Shown here: positions 1 through 11,384 of the stretch, in pieces
How the letters are laid out: every line of letters begins with the position of its first letter
Numbering within the stretch: position 1 is the stretch's first letter
Assembly (NCBI GenBank): GCA_025667525.1
Contig: CM046875.1
Span: forward strand, 120,890,340 to 120,954,339
Length of the DNA: 64,000 nt
Source: Glebionis coronaria
Taxonomy: Eukaryota; Streptophyta; Magnoliopsida; Asterales; Asteraceae
Direction: 5' to 3'
Made by a program: the position numbers and the translations under genes
Notes under the pieces: generated by a model
What the model was told of the DNA's origin: nothing
What the model saw: only the letters and a program-made list of their open reading frames with translations
The model's database searches: none

Positions 1-717
1 ACAATAAATTCCCCAGTCCGACAAAACGGTAAGCCAAAAAAACTTGTATCGTTAAATTTTGAAATTGAGTTAGAAATAGCCAAAAACTAGTAGGGAAAAA
101 ATTTGATTTTACTTACCTAAAAATTTTAACTCTTTTTTTTAATCTCCGTGTAAACTATGTTCCGGGACTAGTCTAAATTGTGGCTAAGTCTGAAAAGTAC
201 TCGAACAAAATATCCATCGGAATACCTGTCGGAATGTCCATCTGAATACCTGTCGGAATGTACTATCGGCATACCTGTCGGAATGTACTATCGGAATACC
301 TGTCGGAATGTTCTATCGGAATAAACTGTCGAAATAACTGTCAGAATAACTATCAGAATAACCGTCGGAATATAGAAACCCTTTTCCGATGGAATTCTGC
401 CGGAATATCTATCGGAATATAGAACCCTTTTCCAATGGAATTCTGTCGGAATAGTACCACAGTGATCAAATTCCCACTTTTCTCGGACAAAACCCAACCA
501 ATTCGAGATTTTAAGCCAAAAAATAATCAAAACACCCAAAAATTTTGTGCTTTTAGCCAAAGTAAATATAACAAATCTCTACCACAACTATGTAGAAGAT
601 TTGTATCAATAAAAAACCATAAAAACACAAAAAAAATTTGGTTCGAATGATTTGGATCAAAATAGGCACGAAAATCAAGAACACAAACACGAATCTTCAA
701 TCACCTATCCACTATAG
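1..717 (-). mobile_element. Internal leader of a minus-strand LTR retrotransposon (truncated by window edge)
   Basis: This stretch lies inside a minus-strand LTR element whose LTR is at 733-1087, because a primer-binding-site-like sequence separates the two. No protein domain is recognisable. It is dominated by an imperfect short tandem repeat (205-432), and a weak larger repeat is hinted at by similar stretches near 10-50 and 465-520. The rest of the element lies to the left of the window, so the superfamily cannot be fixed; a Copia-like origin is a guess from the LTR ends. Confidence 0.4.
205..432. repeat. Imperfect tandem repeat built on (T)ATCGGAAT / CTGTCGGAAT
   Basis: About ten diverged copies of an 11-22 bp unit containing TATCGGAATA and CCTGTCGGAATG follow one another. 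The copies differ by point changes and small indels, so this is an ageing minisatellite within the leader of the minus-strand element. The same core (ATTCCGAT in reverse) forms a separate minisatellite in the Athila LTRs further right. Confidence 0.7.
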
Positions 718-732
718 GCTCTTGATACCAAT
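718..732 (-). other. Primer-binding site (tRNA-Met-like) of the minus-strand LTR element
   Basis: On the minus strand the sequence next to the LTR edge reads AATTGGTATCAAGAGC, a variant of the common plant PBS TGGTATCAGAGC that pairs with the initiator tRNA-Met 3' end. Its position directly beside the LTR end supports the call and fixes the orientation. Confidence 0.6.
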
Positions 733-1087
733 TGTTAATCCCACTTCAATCCATAACACAATATTTAGAGAGAGAAAGAGAAGAAAAGTAGAGAGAGAAA
801 CTAGAGAGATAGTGGAAGGTTTTTACTATTAGAGAGAGAAAGTAAATGGTAACCAACACCCTCTTCCACACATGGAAGAGGGTATTTATATGCCACGCCA
901 CATGGGCTTTGGTGGACTTGTTCATGGGCCGGGCTTGACTTTGCTTGGGCTTACACCCCTAACTTATACAATATTAGCTTAAAGTCCAAGCCCGGTTAAC
1001 CCGACTAACCTATTACAATACAAGACCATTAATGACTAAGATGACCTATTACATTCTTGTTCGACTATATAAAATATAGGGCTAACA
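733..1087 (-). mobile_element. 355-bp LTR of a minus-strand retrotransposon
   Basis: The sequence is bounded by TGTTAATCCC on the left and GGGCTAACA on the right, giving the TG...CA ends and short inverted repeats expected of an LTR. On the minus strand a TATA-like CATATAAATACC lies near position 890. A PBS abuts the left edge, so this is the 5' LTR of an element continuing out of the window. The partner LTR and the TSD are outside the window. The element abuts the 3' portion of the DUF1985 pseudogene. Confidence 0.6.
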
Positions 1088-2420
1088 TTGGGAAACTATT
1101 GCCCAATCACACGTGTGGTCTGGTAATAAATGTGACCTCTTTTGAGGGCGACATTCTGCCATTTCTTGTTTCATATGATTAGAATTCATCAAAATTTATC
1201 GCAGTGTCTTACAGTCCATGTCATGTTTTTTCAACACCTCTCGTGACCTCTCTTCCGCGATCAATAACTGCTTTTTCTTTTCATTTTCAAGTTTCTGCTC
1301 ATAAGCTAACTGTCATTCCTCTTCTACGAGCTTCCTTTCCTCCTCTAAAAGGCGAACCATTAGTTCTTCTTCAATGAGATAATCCTGTATTTAGCAAAGA
1401 TACAATCAATAATCGTGTAAATTTGAGGGTCATAAAATATAATGACATAATCCATGAATATAATTGTACCATCTCATTTTCTTCTTCAATATTCTGAGCT
1501 ACATACATCGGCATACAATCATCATTGGCACATTCGAGCAACTACCTATACATATTATTAAGCTCAGTGCATAAATCTTCGTTTATTGATTTAGACTTTT
1601 CACTAAAATCCAGTGAATACGTTCCACCTCCATTAGTCATAAAACCAAGTACCTATATTGATTATTGTATAAAACCTATTAATTTTTTGCTTTGGTGGAT
1701 AATATAATAATGTCGTGTGGGTAAAATAGAATAAAAACGTACATGGATTATAACTTCAAGTTTGAATATGCGAGTATTCAACTCCTGTATAAGATAGTCC
1801 TTTATAGTGCTTTCCTTTGATCTTGGAATAGTAACATTGGAGGTCGTGATGCTCACACATACACTGTAGCGTTTACGGCTTGTAGAAATCTTTTAGAAAT
1901 AGGCAGCATAGGCATCTGCTTTTCTAACAGGTACCTTAGGTATATATGATTTCAGATACTCAAGGGTACTTGACAACCATTCGGTTTGGTATTCTATTGA
2001 TGTGGGCCTAAGATCCTTGATTACAATTGCATCCTGCAATCATGTAATAAAGTTAATAAACAAAGCATATGTAACCAAATAAATCCAAAAACAATTAGGT
2101 TCTTAGAGAATTACCAACAAACTGTTTTTATGATATTACTTTTGAGATATAAGCTTCAATAAGCAATAAATTTAAGAATTAACAATAACCACACTTAAAA
2201 CACAAATTACTTATGGGACTCCAAATACCATGAAAAATGACATATTTTTTTATTAACTTGTCAAATCAATAATTTGTACTAACACCACAAATTACTTATA
2301 CTGACAAAGTATGTTTGAGCAGCTAAAGGTCCCTGGTGGTAAATCCCTACCTCAAAACACTGTAATCCCAAACACCCCTCATGAAGCTGATAACAAAATT
2401 TAACAAACACTTACCTGACA
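1088..2420 (-). pseudogene. 3' exons of a DUF1985 / phospholipase-like family pseudogene (split gene, distal half)
   Basis: This is the downstream half of the minus-strand gene that begins near 16.5 kb. Exons can be read with GT-AG boundaries: a short exon near 2386-2352; 2033-1743 (begins DAIVIKDLRP, contains KSYIPKVPVRKADAYAAYF then a stop); 1652-1470 (FMTNGGGTYSLDFSEKSKS, one TAG); and 1384 to about 1088, a charged, coiled-coil-like segment (LIEEELMVRLLEEERKLVEEE, one TGA, later a TAA). Acceptors TATAG and TACAG and donors GTACGT and GTACAA flank these exons. Four in-frame stops or near-stops make it a pseudogene. The coiled-coil tail fits the 'phospholipase-like'/PEARLI-4-like C-termini I remember from Asteraceae DUF1985 proteins. 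It ends at the LTR at 1087, so the natural 3' end may have been lost to that insertion. Confidence 0.65.
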
Positions 2421-2425
2421 AATAC

Positions 2426-5400
2426 TGTGACAATCCGTCAATTTATGGTTGATATTTTATTCTCGAATATTTATTTGAAAACATTATTTTAAATGTTACA
2501 TTATGAACTCACTTAATTTTGGGAAGAAATTTGGATTTACGTCTTGGAGTAGCATCGACTACGTCTAAACCGGAGGATTCAACGTTACGTGCTTACGTTT
2601 ACATACACCGTTTTGGTGACAGTCCGACATTTCAGAAAATAAATTTGTCCGTGAATATTATTTTGGAGTTTTAAATTTGTGTTGGTTCATAAACTCGCAT
2701 ATTTACGAGAAGAGATTAGGACTTACGATTTTATTTTAACGTCCTTTGCGACTAAACCGGAAACCCTAGGATTACGTATTTACGTTTTCGAACTCCGTTT
2801 TTGATGAGACAATTTTTATTGGATTCGTTTTGTGACGTCGATTCATAATTTATAAAAACATTTTTCGTAAAACGACCCGAGGGCACGCAAATCGAGGAAA
2901 CTAGAATCGATGAGTACCCGTAAATAAATGGGGATGAGACAAGTGGGACACTTGTCCCACCCCCACTCAAACCGGCTACATTAGCTACACCTCACCCCTT
3001 TTATGTGCCAAGCTTAGCTAATAAGCTAAGACACATGTAACAAGCTTACAACGTAAGCCTTCCACTAACTAAAACCACCAACACAACACGCCTAGTTTCA
3101 TTTGTTACATGCAAAAACCACTAAATCCTCTCTTCCTCTCTCTAGGATTTCGTCCCATCCTCACCAAGAACACCCTCATTTGATCAAAAATCAACCACAA
3201 AATCATGTGTTATTTCTACATATGTTGAAGCCCTCTTGAAGCTCTCTTGAATGGTGGTGATTATAACATCCATGGAGGAGTTTTTATGATGTCTTGAGGC
3301 TGATTTTCCACAAGGTGTTTATGAAGAATGGTGGTCTTGAAGATGGTCTTGGTGCATCACAAGTATCTCCATCAAAATCCATGTTTTGATCAACCCACAT
3401 CATCATGGTGGTATAAAGATTGTCCTTCTCATCTTTTTATTATTTTGATTATGTAAACATGTATTTTATTTGCTATTGTATATGTATATGATGATTATAT
3501 GATGATAAAAATGTTATGTGGGGATTTGTGGTTGATAAATATGATTAAAAAGGTGAAAAACTATAAGAAACAAGCTTAAAATCTTGCTTAATTTACATGG
3601 CTGTATAAAACAGTAAAGAAACATGTTGTTAACTGATAAAGTGATGAATTAGAATCCATTTACAGTAAGCTATGGGTCTTGTACACATGTGAGAGTTGGC
3701 CATGCAATGGAATCAAAGTAATGAGTGAGATATGATCAAAACAAGTTTAAGGTATAAATCTGAGTTCACTGTTTTGGACGATTTTTAGAAAATATTTAGA
3801 AGATGATTCAATAGTAGCTATAAAATAGTTAAATGTAGCACATATCATGTAGTTTATGTGATAAAAATTTGAGCTTCTATCTCCATATAGAACTCAAGAT
3901 ATGGCATTTTTGGTGAAAGTGAAGATAAAAATCAGATTTTTGGAAATTAAAGAATAATACTATTATATAAGCACTCAAAATTTAATAGTATAAAATATAA
4001 ATGAAAACCCACTAACTTATAAAACTTATTTTTATAAATATGTAAAAGGGTAAATGAATGAATAAATTATATAAATGGTAGTGAAATAATACTTATAAGT
4101 TATAAAACTATAAACATTGTTTTTACGACTTTTTCGGCTAATACCGTAAAAATTAACGTTTTTGTTAAATAAAACTTAGATGGTTGGACCCGTCTAATGA
4201 AAACTTTATAAAACTTATATACTGATATATAGACATGTATAACAAGTAAAAACCGATAAAACCCGAACTATAAGAAATACGGACATTTACGAGCTAATTA
4301 AGCATATTGGACTAATAATTGGACTAAATAAGATAAAAACTTGTAAAAAGAACTTATTGGGCTTAACCCATTTAGGCCCAACTTGTAAAGTTTAAGTACT
4401 GATAATATAAGTAAAAAATGGATTAAAACAAGTTAAAGAACCTATAAAAGGCTTATTGGACTTAAAACGTGAAAATAGTTAAAACTAGTATAAAAGTTAT
4501 CGACACATAACTCTAAAATGAGTAAACGAGAATATGTAAACCCACTTGATCATCATATATATATAATCATCATATGTATACATAATTGATATTTTTATAA
4601 AGTCATTGGACAAACGTCTAAGACCGAGTATTATTTGTCTAGGTTTCCGTGATTGAAGCACGTACCGTACGTCCGAATTGCCGATAACCCGCCTTCCCAT
4701 ATCAACGTGAGTTCATAGCCTCGCACTCTTTTAAATGTTTTTATGAAATGTTTTATAAACCCGCGAGGGAGATAACATGTTAGTTTTTATAAAATAGGAC
4801 ACCATTTGTCCCGATTGTTTGTTTATTGATTTTGGACCCGAATGATTTAATGACCCGATTGTATGACCCGATAAATGATTAAAGGACCCGATAGATGAAA
4901 TTAAATGGATTATTAAAGTTAGGTTATGTCACTCAAAGTCCCATTAGCATGAATTGTGAACTACCAGGAGTTGGTAGACGCTTATGCATTTAATAGTACT
5001 ATTTGGGGACGATCACCCCAGTTCGCGCCTTGACGGTTGATCCCCGTCGTGCCACATTGATTGGTAAGCGAATTTATGTATGAGAAGATTTCAATAGCGT
5101 GACCTTTGTGACGACACGCTACTTTAGATGGGCAAAAATTGGTATCGGGTTAGCTACCCGTTTTGGTTTAGTAAGGTAACAATGTCATGCGGCTTATAAT
5201 AATCCAAACACTAACGAAATACTACTAGACGCTCAGAATTACGACGTATTGCCTGACTAGCAATACAGGGTCATACTATTGATATTATGTTTGTGTTTTG
5301 GTTTTTATAACCATATTCATATAACGGTTTTTATTTTCATACAACGTTATAAGACGTATTGTATGATGTTTTTACGACATTGGCTCGTATAATGATTTTT

Positions 5401-5903
5401 AAGGCAAATGCCTATATTATGATTTTCGATAAGGATTTGTATAAAATGATTTTGGCTATTTAATGGCCTATTACAAAGATTTGTATAAAATGATTTTGGC
5501 TATTTTACGGCCTATTACAATGATTTGTACGAATTGATTTTTGGTACTAATTTTACACCAAAGATATATTAATGGAATTTATTAAACTCTATGAATTCAC
5601 TCGGCGTTATCGCTGACCTTTTCTTTTAACATGTCTTATCTCAGGTACTTGAAGGTAATTCTCGGGAAGACGACAAGAATTCATGGCCCGCACTTAAACA
5701 ATATTTTCCATTCAAATACTTTGTAAAACTTTGTATGAAATATAATGACTTGGGACCGATGTAACTTTGATATTATGAATGGAAATGATTTAATATTAAA
5801 CGACGCGATTTTTATGCGTTGACTATGATGTGAGTAATGTGCTATCCCGTAACACCAACTAGTCTTCCGCTGTATTGAGTTGTATAAATTTGGGGGTGTT
5901 ACA
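2426..5903 (+). repeat. 5' LTR of the Tekay-like element
   Basis: 3478 bp, offset by exactly 8959 bp from its partner with no net indel. A TATA-like CCTATAAAAGGC lies near 4440 and could be the LTR promoter. An 18-bp palindrome (GTGGGACA-CT-TGTCCCAC) is at 2943-2960. The small ORFs inside it recur in the other LTR because it is a copy, not because they are genes. Confidence 0.93.
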
Positions 5904-5920
5904 GTTTGGTACCAAAGCTC
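5904..5920 (+). other. Primer-binding site, tRNA-Met type (diverged)
   Basis: Immediately after the 5' LTR the sequence reads GTTTGGTACCAAAGCTC, a diverged form of the plant consensus TGGTATCAGAGC. It has the right position and orientation for priming minus-strand DNA synthesis. The mismatches fit the general decay of the interior. Confidence 0.6.
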
Positions 5921-8800
5921 TCGTTATAGAGAACGAAAGATTTTTAAAACTAAGGTTTTGAATAAAACATTTCAAAATCTTTTAACTATGAACATTTTTC
6001 TAAAAATGTCTAAAAATCTTTTGACTATAACGGTGCTGAAGAATTCCCGAGTTACCGACAAGGCCAAGACTGAGAAGTGTTATTTTAATATATATATATA
6101 ACTTGGATTATATATATATGATGTAATTTTATTACATGATTGTTTGATGATTATTTTGATTTTTATACGAGGTATTTATACGACGTAGATTGTCACAAGT
6201 AACCCTAACTCCCCTAGTAAATTAATCGAAGCTATTCTCGTAGGAATTCTAGCTATCCTAGATCTAAACCAAGTTGTGGATATTTATGATCCTAACAAAT
6301 GGTTGATATTCGTAGAAGCGTAAATATTAGTTGATTGTGATTTTGAAGAAGAATTGGTAAGATTAAATCTGATATCGATGTCATGACGATCTTTCCTTAT
6401 AGAGTGGAGTTTGACAAAACGTTATCACCTGGAAGGATGTCATCTGATTCGTTGTCATCCAATTCTTAAATTGAAATCGAAAGGGTGAATGTTGCACTTG
6501 AGGCTGTTATTGGAACCATTACCCAAAAGCCTTATGCCACTAATACCTTTCCGAGGAGTCTAAGTTGAATGATCAAGTCATTTCATATTAATGACTCATT
6601 TGAAAATTGTTGTTGTAAGAGATATAGGATTGGAAATTAAGTATTGTTCATATCGAGCTTTTATTGCCTATTAAGGCCTAAGAATAAGATTGAAAGTATT
6701 GGAAGAATGAAGTAGGATATCGCATTGAGTATAAAATTGGTCGAAACTTGAATAAAGTAAAATTTAACCTGTATGGAATATGAGATTGTTAATATAAGTC
6801 GTTAAGTTCTGTGATTGAATTATAAGGTTTTAAATGGTTGTTAGTTTGTGTTAAGGGTTGTTCCTAGGCCATTGTCCACTAATGAGGATGCCCAGTGTCC
6901 AATAAATAAATTGAAGAAATCTTCTTCTGAATTGGGACCGATGAATCTTTCGGGACATGTAGAACACCTAATGACTCTTGTAGATTAGTATTCATTGTGG
7001 TATCTTTTAAAAATAATCCTTAACTTAACTGAGACATCAGTTGGTAGGATGAGTTCATGGAATTGTAAGACATAGTGACACGTGATGTGTTACGGTACAA
7101 TTTAGACTTGTTTGTGATTAATGAAAAAGACTGCCTTTGATTTCTAAATTCTACACGTATCGATATTATCTATCTTTTATTTGCTTCATCCTAATGTTCG
7201 CATTAGTGATGCAACCATTGAACAAGTACTCATATTGATTAAGTTACGTTGTGAATTATTCTTTTAGAGTGCCATCGAGATCATGAACCTCATGATTATT
7301 TGGCTAAAGCTCATTTCCTATCATATTGTAGTTAGTTCTTGGTGAACAACTCTTCATCACTCTTTTGCAGATCCCACATTGTTTTTATAACGTTAAAACG
7401 GTATCCTTTGAGAAAATTTAATTTTCATCACCATAAGGATGATTCATAGTGAGATTTATAAGTGATTGTTATTGAAATGAAGTTGTTTATAAAACACTTT
7501 GGAAAACCTTATTGTTTTCATAACAAAGAAATCTTTATAAATATATTTTTGATTCTTATTTAAGAATTAAGCATGAAAATGTTTTTATTATAAACATGAT
7601 GATAAAATTTTGACGAACTGAGTATTGCATCGTTAATCTTGAAATTGTATATAGTTGCGCGCCTACATACAATTTGGAATGGACCATGCAAGGCTGATTA
7701 GTAGTCACCATAAAACTGATTAATAAACACTAAATTTCTTTGAAGATTGTGAAAGATTAAAATTTATGAGATCTGCAAGAAGTGAAAAATAGGGACATAG
7801 TGTTAGGGACACCTACATATGTACCTGTAGCCTCTATTCTTCTGAGTCGAATTTACTCATCTGTGGAAATTGTCTTATTTGACGATTGACAATTCTTTCT
7901 TGTCTAATTCTCCCGTGGTGAGATCCTTAGGAAAAGTATCTGATTATCGAGTGTTGATACCCGACTGGATGTATTGACGTTCTTATCATTTCTTATGATT
8001 TGATTTCATTTGAATGACCTGGGTAACGATCCGAGGAGCTTTCGAATGCGTACTCAAATTATGAAAACATGGGATATATTCATATTTATTAAATGTTTTC
8101 GTCTGTATCCGATTTGAAATTCTCTCGCGTAGATTATGCATTGACCTTACTCTTTTAGTAGTAGTTGTGTATCCTAATATCCCTGAAATCGTGAAGGATT
8201 ATGAATTATTATTAGTCTTTTAAGAAATTCACATCTTATCGACGGCAATAAAACTGGAAAGTTGACAGTGCCAGTGAAATGGATTGATTGATTATGACAT
8301 GACGACATTGTCTTAATTGATGGGAACTCAAATAGAATTCCCCTAAAAAGATAAGATGTTGATTATCCAAAGTGATCTAAATAATTCTTGGTGGATGACG
8401 ATACCCTGTATTTAGACTTGAAATTATACCGTGAATGGTTGTGAATTAGTCATAGATATTGAAATCTAGAAAGAACTTAAAATAAATGTATTAAAAGATG
8501 TTTATGTTATCTGAAGCTTTAGGAGGTATTTGCTGGTGAATTACCTAGAATTTCGCCATTAAGGCAAGTAGAAGTTGGTATTTGATTATATTCCCAGTGT
8601 TGCACCTATGGCTTGTGCACTGTGCGTCAGCACCATCTAAATTAAAGGAATTACCGTACAACTGAGAGTTGTCGGAGAAAGATTTTATTATACCAAGCCT
8701 GTCATCCTGAAGAGCTATGGTGTTATCATTCCTTATATTTACAGATTACTGTGAACTGAGTAAAATTGACAATAGAAAACGATATCCATAACTCGAAATG
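5921..8800 (+). other. Degenerate gag/protease-side interior of the Tekay-like element
   Basis: By position this should hold gag and protease, but no frame is open for more than about 75 codons and I could not identify a CCHC knuckle or a DSGA-type protease motif with confidence. It is listed so that the stretch is not taken for unannotated host DNA. Confidence 0.5.
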
Positions 8801-9070
8801 GAAGATTTGTTCGATCATTTACAAGGTTCTAGCGTTTGTTTATAAGATTTGATCCACGGCATGGTTATCATCAACTTCGCATTTGCGAAAAAGATTATCT
8901 ATTCCAATCACTACATCCGGTACTTGTAATGAACATTATGAGTTTCACGTGATGTCGTTTGGATTGACCAATGCACATGTAGCATTCATAAATATGATGA
9001 ATCGCGTGTGTAGGCTGTAATTTGATAAATTCATGCTCGTGATCATTAAGGTTCATTTGTTTGTTTATAA
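8801..9070 (+). pseudogene. Reverse transcriptase remnant (Ty3/gypsy, Tekay-like)
   Basis: Translation in shifting frames recovers the RT signature block: a degenerate DLRSGYHQLRI-like segment near 8850, then HYEFHVMSFGLTNA at about 8935-8980, then an MNRVC-like segment near 9000. Several frameshifts and substitutions occur, and the expected A of 'NAPAAF' is altered. The catalytic YVDD/FIDD box cannot be read cleanly. No functional enzyme is possible. The residue pattern is typical of the Tekay/Del clade. Confidence 0.7.
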
Positions 9071-10059
9071 GAATAAGAATGAAGTTAATAATTATTTATA
9101 GATTGCCCTGAATTGGCCGAACGATAAAAACCTGTACCTTGAATAATTAACACGTGATTAAAGACATAACACTTTACATGATTTAACCGTGTGATTAATA
9201 GATAATGGAAGCTATATTGACTTTTCAAAGATTAGAACCATTAACGCTTAGGGATTAAAAACTTAATCCTTTACATAAAATGACCGTTGGATTAGTAATG
9301 GTAAGATGTATACATATAGACTCTTCAAAAATTAAGAGCCCTTTTAAGACTTTGGATTTTACCAAAAAGAAATGGAAATATGTTTTGACAAATGTTTTAA
9401 CAAAGGATTTTTAAAGGGATTATTCCCTTATACACAATCCATTTAACTAAACTTCTGTTTAGGGGTAAATGTTTGTGTATACCTCAAGATAACTTAAGAA
9501 GGATTGAGTAAAACCATTTATACCATAACCTGAAAACTTAAAACGACAATTTCTGCTTTTCAAACTAAGAAAACTTTGACCAAAGTATAAACAAAGGTTT
9601 TTCGAACATTTACGAATCTCATTAAATATTATCGATAAATCAGCAAAAATCTTAATAATTAAAGTCAAATTTATTTTGAACATTTTATTATAATTGGTCG
9701 AACTAAGAAATTTAAAATTTTTACGTTTACGTTTCATAAAAATTAACTAATTATTATTTGATTACTTGTAATAATTATCGACGCTTTAAAATGCCGGATT
9801 GAGTAAAACAGATAAAGATAATAGTAAAGACGAAACTAAAACATAGGAGATATGAAGAAAGAAATTTTTAATAAATACGGACATGATAATTATTCCATCT
9901 AGGAAAGGTGAACGTAATTACTGACATATTATATAGAAAGTATAAAGATTCAATTAAGATATATTTCTTAATAATGATTGTGCAAAATAAATTACCGAAC
10001 AATTTAAAAATAGCTGATGATTGTAAAAAGGATAATATAGATTATAAAAGAGGTTCGCG

Positions 10060-10560
10060 GCTAATGTGAACCATTAAAATAGAGAAGCCAATAGCGTTAA
10101 ATGTTTTTAAAGGCCACTTATGGTTGCCTAAATATAGAGGATTGTGAGATATAGTTATGTTGGAATTTGTAAGTATAAGTATTCTATTTATGTCATTTAT
10201 GACTAAAAGTATCCTTGTCTGAAGAAGTTGTACTGATGACGAATTATGAAGGCAGACATCGCCTCATACATTAGTAAACGTCTAGCTATTGCAAAGGTCA
10301 TCATCTGAATTTGATTCGATTTAGGTCATCGTCGACAGACTGACCAAATCTGCTAATATCATTCCCGTTAATGATAAATGCAAAAGAGTTATGTAAACAT
10401 AGTGTGCCTGTATCGAACATCTAAATCAAGATCCTCGCTTCGCATCGAATTTATAGAGATTTGCTCAGAAATCATTGAGAACGAACCTTGATGAGAGTAC
10501 TATGTACCATCCCAAATTGAAGGGACGAGGTAAAGTAACGATACAAAGCAATATAAGTGT
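10060..10560 (+). pseudogene. Integrase core remnant (Ty3/gypsy)
   Basis: A WWP-like zinc-domain edge appears near 10120, followed by VIVDRLTKSANIIPV at about 10320-10370, which matches the conserved block after the first catalytic aspartate. Around 10480-10520 a diverged STAYHPQTDGQ block appears (STMYHPK). Stops and frameshifts lie between the blocks. This is a decayed integrase in the order expected for Ty3/gypsy. Confidence 0.65.
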
Positions 10561-10679
10561 TGTTTTATGTTTGAATGATTGACCTTTGGTAATAGACCGT
10601 ATAATCGTTTTCCTTTAGAGAGATTATCATTGATAATCATCTTGTTAGGTTTGAGATCGAATCTTGTTAGGATCTATAT

Positions 10680-11340
10680 TAGAGCATGTATAAGCAGGAG
10701 TTGAGATGGAGACATCCGACATACACCCATTGTGAGTTGGACATATCTTTTAGGTTTAAGGTTTCCTATGATGGCGAACCTAACCTTGCAAAATACTCGA
10801 ACCGCGAAACCTGAAATGATTGTTGAAATTAGGATTTGATTATTGACTGCCGGTAGTGGGCAAGAGGTTATGTGAATGTGAAATTTAGATCTTGAAGTGC
10901 CAAATGGGTAGCGAAGTTATGCCATAATTTTTAACCTTGGAAAGATGAATTCATGATCTGACAAATCATGGGATATAAGTCCCCGTTGTATGGGACCATT
11001 GAGATGATGTAAAAGTTGGGATTGAAAGGCATATAAGTTGGATCTACCCTAGGACTTCAAGAACTGTGTGAATTATGATTCGTATATCGAACTTGATGGA
11101 ATATCTATCAAGTGAAAATCTGATTATTCTTAGTAGAGCTTAGATCGGCGAAAAGTTGCATTCATCAGAAACCCATGAACATCATGGATAGAGAAAGTAA
11201 GTCAGCATTTAGCCTGATCCTATTCCCGTAGTTATGTTTGATAGAACTCGTGTATTGTAATGAATTGAACTTGTGAGAAAAGACCGAATGTGGAGGAGAT
11301 ACCCACATGGCTTTAACTCTATAAGAAGCGAGTAGTAAGG
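10680..11340 (+). pseudogene. Integrase C-terminal / chromodomain-side remnant
   Basis: Short matches to the gypsy integrase tail can be read in several frames: a KLDLPR-like piece near 11035, an ISNLMEYL-like piece near 11085-11110 (usual form HVSNLKKYL), and RMWRRYPHG near 11290 (usual form W..ED.M...YP.LF). They precede the polypurine tract as in intact Tekay elements. A chromodomain cannot be demonstrated. Confidence 0.5.
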
Positions 11341-11360
11341 TAAGATGATCTTTGAGGACA

Positions 11361-11384
11361 AAGATCCTGTTTAGGGGTAAATGC
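11361..11384 (+). other. Polypurine tract region before the 3' LTR
   Basis: The sequence TTAGGGGTAAATGC directly abuts the TGTGACAATCC start of the 3' LTR. It is the plus-strand priming site by position. It is weakly purine-rich compared with typical tracts. Confidence 0.55.

Noticed and set aside
2752..2970. 72-aa minus-strand ORF duplicated at 11711-11929
   Set aside because: Duplicated only because it lies in the two LTRs; no domain, no promoter logic.
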